64,000 bases of DNA from Cunninghamella blakesleeana (Eukaryota > Mucoromycota > Mucoromycetes > Mucorales > Cunninghamellaceae), in NCBI GenBank assembly GCA_017871115.1, contig JAFCIZ010000002.1, positions 496,001 to 560,000 of the forward strand, in the 5' to 3' direction. Numbering within the stretch: position 1 is the first letter of the stretch; each line of letters begins with the position of its first letter. The notes under the pieces were generated by a model. That model ran no database searches. It saw only the letters and a list, made by a program, of their open reading frames with translations, and was not told the DNA's origin. Position numbers and translations under genes: made by a program. Shown one piece after another: positions 61,840 through 64,000 of the stretch.

Positions 61840-64000
61840 TTATTTGAACCGCAAATAAAAGTTGACCTAAAGAAAATAATATAAATAATAAAAGGGATGA
61901 ATTAAAAAAGTGGGATTTTTTTAAGAATGAAATTATTTATTCAAAAAATTTATACAAATTACTTACAATTAATGCAATAACTAATAACAAACATAAAACA
62001 GCGGGACCCCTATTAAGAAAAAGAAAAGGAAAAAAAAAAGTAAGCATAAAATCACATATTTAAATTAATTTATTGATATATATGTATATTTACCATATAT
62101 CATCATAACGACCATCAATTTGGTGATTGATCATCCTATATTGAAATTAAAAATAAAAATAAAAATAAAAATGAATAATGTATTACCAATAAACATGTAG
62201 GTTATATATATCGTACGGAATAAAAATAACCAATATTTTTTTTTTTTTTTTTTTTAATTACCATGCTCGTTTTTCAAATCGATAAAGTGCATAAATGGCA
62301 ATAGCCGCCGCAAGAGTCATGAAGACACCACCAATGGCACGAGAAACATTATCACCAAAATTTAATAAATTTAAAGCAACTGTCAAAAGTAAAGCACAAA
62401 ACTGTAACCAAGAAATAAAAGTACGTTCATTGGCAAAGAAAGTTTTAGGTTCAACGCGCACTTTCACTTTAGCACGTTTTGGTTGCTGATCATCATTTTC
62501 ATCAGTTGGATCCACTGGAACACCAATAAAAGATTGAAATTTACTTGAGATATTATTTGCGTGATCTTGTAATCGGGTTGTATCAAACTGTTTGGATTTG
62601 ATTCGACTTGTAGTTGTTGTTATTGAGTTTTGATGTTGATGATGACTAGAGGTGTTATTTACAAATTGACTATGACTACTAACAATGGACATTGTTTTTT
62701 CTGGTTTAGGTGGGACACGAACAACTGTATAATCTTTTTTTGGAGTCGACAAAGGAGGTGATGTAGAAGAAGCTGACGATGAATTTATCATTCTAGATTG
62801 TTGCTGTGGCTCCTGTAAATCGTAAGAAGGTTCAATCACAGTTGTATAAGACCGTTGACTTATATTACTATTTGTTGAGACTCTATTATTAATATTTTTT
62901 TCATCATTATTAACAACTGCATCTTGATTGGCTCTTTCTTGTTCTTCAATCATAGCTCGTCTATATTTCCCATCAATTAAAGGTTTGAAACTATGGGACC
63001 TTGTTAATCCAATATTTTCAGCACGCGGTTTACGAATATCTACATTTAATTCTGATAACCACCAAGGTAGTAAAGGTAAACGGGTACGATAAAAGTGACA
63101 GGCACCATGTAAATATTTGGAAAACCTTGGAACTTCATGAACAAGGTGAGATTCAACTAAAGAAACTAACCATTGGGGAGGTTGTTGTCCGAGATGAGTT
63201 TGTAATTTTGTTTCCAATACAGCATAAGGGAACCTTAAGATATCTTGTTCAGGGACTTGATGAAAAGGATAATCGATATCTATATCATTGCGCCGCCAAT
63301 TATAAGAAGGTTTTCTACGTTCTACATCATCCAAGTGATCTTCACGAATAAAAGTTAAGTCGGTATCTAGTGAGATACGGAGCCGTTGGTCTTCAGGTAA
63401 CTGGAAAGCTGTACGATTATAAAATACTCTTAATATGGATTGAAGCTGACGTTCACGAAAAGAAGTTTGAACACCTTTTGCAACAAATTGAATATTATCA
63501 ATGGCTGTTTGATCTAAATTTGGCTGTTTTTGTTTCGTATGATTGACTATATCATCAGCTGTACGTCTACCTACAGTAAAAGCATTGACCTGTGATTCAT
63601 CAAGTGGGAATCGATCTTTTACCGAAGCACCATCTAACCAAGCTGCATGATGTGTTTTTCTTTCGATATAGACTGTAGGGTTAGTTGATTCACCATACCT
63701 ATACACGTTATTATTATTATTTATTAGTTAAAAAAGAGTTGAGTTTTAAATTTTAGCTATTTTTATGCTTGATTTTTTATTTTTATTTTTTTGTGATCCG
63801 TAAAATTATTTTTATATATAATTTTTTATTTTACCATCTAAAACGAATTGCTTCAGCACCTTCATCTCTTTGTAAACGGCCAGTATATAAATCAAAGTTA
63901 GGATTATCGAAATAAACACTAGAAATGGCCGAATCAGCAGGCTCCCATTTTTTATTTTTATCATATAACAGGACCGGTAGATGAAGCATAATAATAGCCT
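61840..64000 (-). CDS. Vacuolar transporter chaperone (VTC2/3/4-type) polyphosphate polymerase subunit, 5' part missing
   Basis: Exons from the window edge: 64000-63835, 63698-62262, 62135-62094, 62009-61967, 61866-61840; the N-terminal SPX domain lies outside. The triphosphate-tunnel polymerase domain is clear: [78 protein letters not shown], and [20 protein letters not shown]. These supply the Lys/Arg/Glu that bind phosphate in VTC4. A long Ser/Gln linker follows, then the VTC1-like membrane domain: [20 protein letters not shown], with three helices and a short RFK tail. In the vacuolar/acidocalcisome membrane it makes polyphosphate from ATP. Catalytic (Vtc4) versus accessory (Vtc2/3) status needs the missing part. 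Confidence 0.92.

Overview
The window looks like nuclear DNA of a very AT-rich early-diverging fungus, most likely Mucoromycota and probably Mucorales. The lineage is inferred from gene content and style; no rDNA or marker tree was available. Nearly every gene is split by GT..AG introns of about 80-120 bases with AT-rich interiors. Coding sequence is full of Asn, Gln and Ser runs, and intergenic DNA is mostly homopolymer and TA/TAA repeat. The proteins are ordinary eukaryotic housekeeping and signalling proteins. I rebuilt exon structures by hand so that splice sites, phase and protein family agree; in every multi-exon gene with a called stop the summed exon lengths are divisible by three.

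Layout. 0-13 kb: ubiquilin/Dsk2 (-), mitochondrial rhodanese (+), heterotrimeric G-alpha (+), ribosomal protein eL37 (-), a HAD phosphatase (+), an Acinus-like SAP/RRM protein (-), inositol monophosphatase (-). 13-22 kb: a secreted/membrane protein with a Pro/Gln-rich stalk (+), an Asn-rich RRM protein (+), MPDU1 (-), CTP synthase (-). 22-29 kb: 2.6 kb with no recognisable gene, a GDP-fucose-type nucleotide-sugar transporter (-), then a 1.3-kb fold-back made from two inverted fragments of a dead Tc1/mariner-type transposase. 29-35.5 kb: F-box protein (-), Erv1 sulfhydryl oxidase (-), a Zn2Cys6 regulator (+), a small secreted protein (+). 35.5-41 kb: a long low-complexity desert with one candidate micro-exon gene. 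41-54 kb: F-BAR/SH3 protein (-), SAGA subunit Spt20 (-), Sel1-repeat protein (-), Rib2-type deaminase (+), proteasome lid deubiquitinase Rpn11 (+). 61.8-64 kb: the 3' part of a VTC polyphosphate polymerase gene (-), cut by the window end.

The most unusual object is at 54241-61551: a 7.3-kb, nearly perfect palindrome between rpn11 and the VTC gene. Each arm carries, from outside in, (1) a 0.5-kb module bounded by CAGG..CCTG inverted ends next to TA, with repeated TTTGCGY motifs and a 60-residue ORF; (2) a leader block and tandem repeats; (3) a five-exon, 358-residue gene whose second half resembles a serine-recombinase catalytic domain; (4) a short paralogue of that gene's first exon, pointing the opposite way; and (5) a longer minisatellite. 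The two arms meet at a spacer of about 25 bases. I read it as a recently formed inverted dimer of a mobile element with a recombinase-like gene; an assembly fold-back must be excluded first.

Functionally the rest is a scatter of unlinked core processes: ubiquitin delivery and proteasomal deubiquitination (Dsk2, Rpn11), transcription and splicing (Spt20, Acinus, the RRM protein), glycosylation (MPDU1, GDP-sugar transporter), nucleotide, riboflavin and phosphate metabolism (CTP synthase, Rib2-like, VTC) and morphogenesis (F-BAR protein, Sel1 protein, G-alpha). No operon-like logic is expected or seen.
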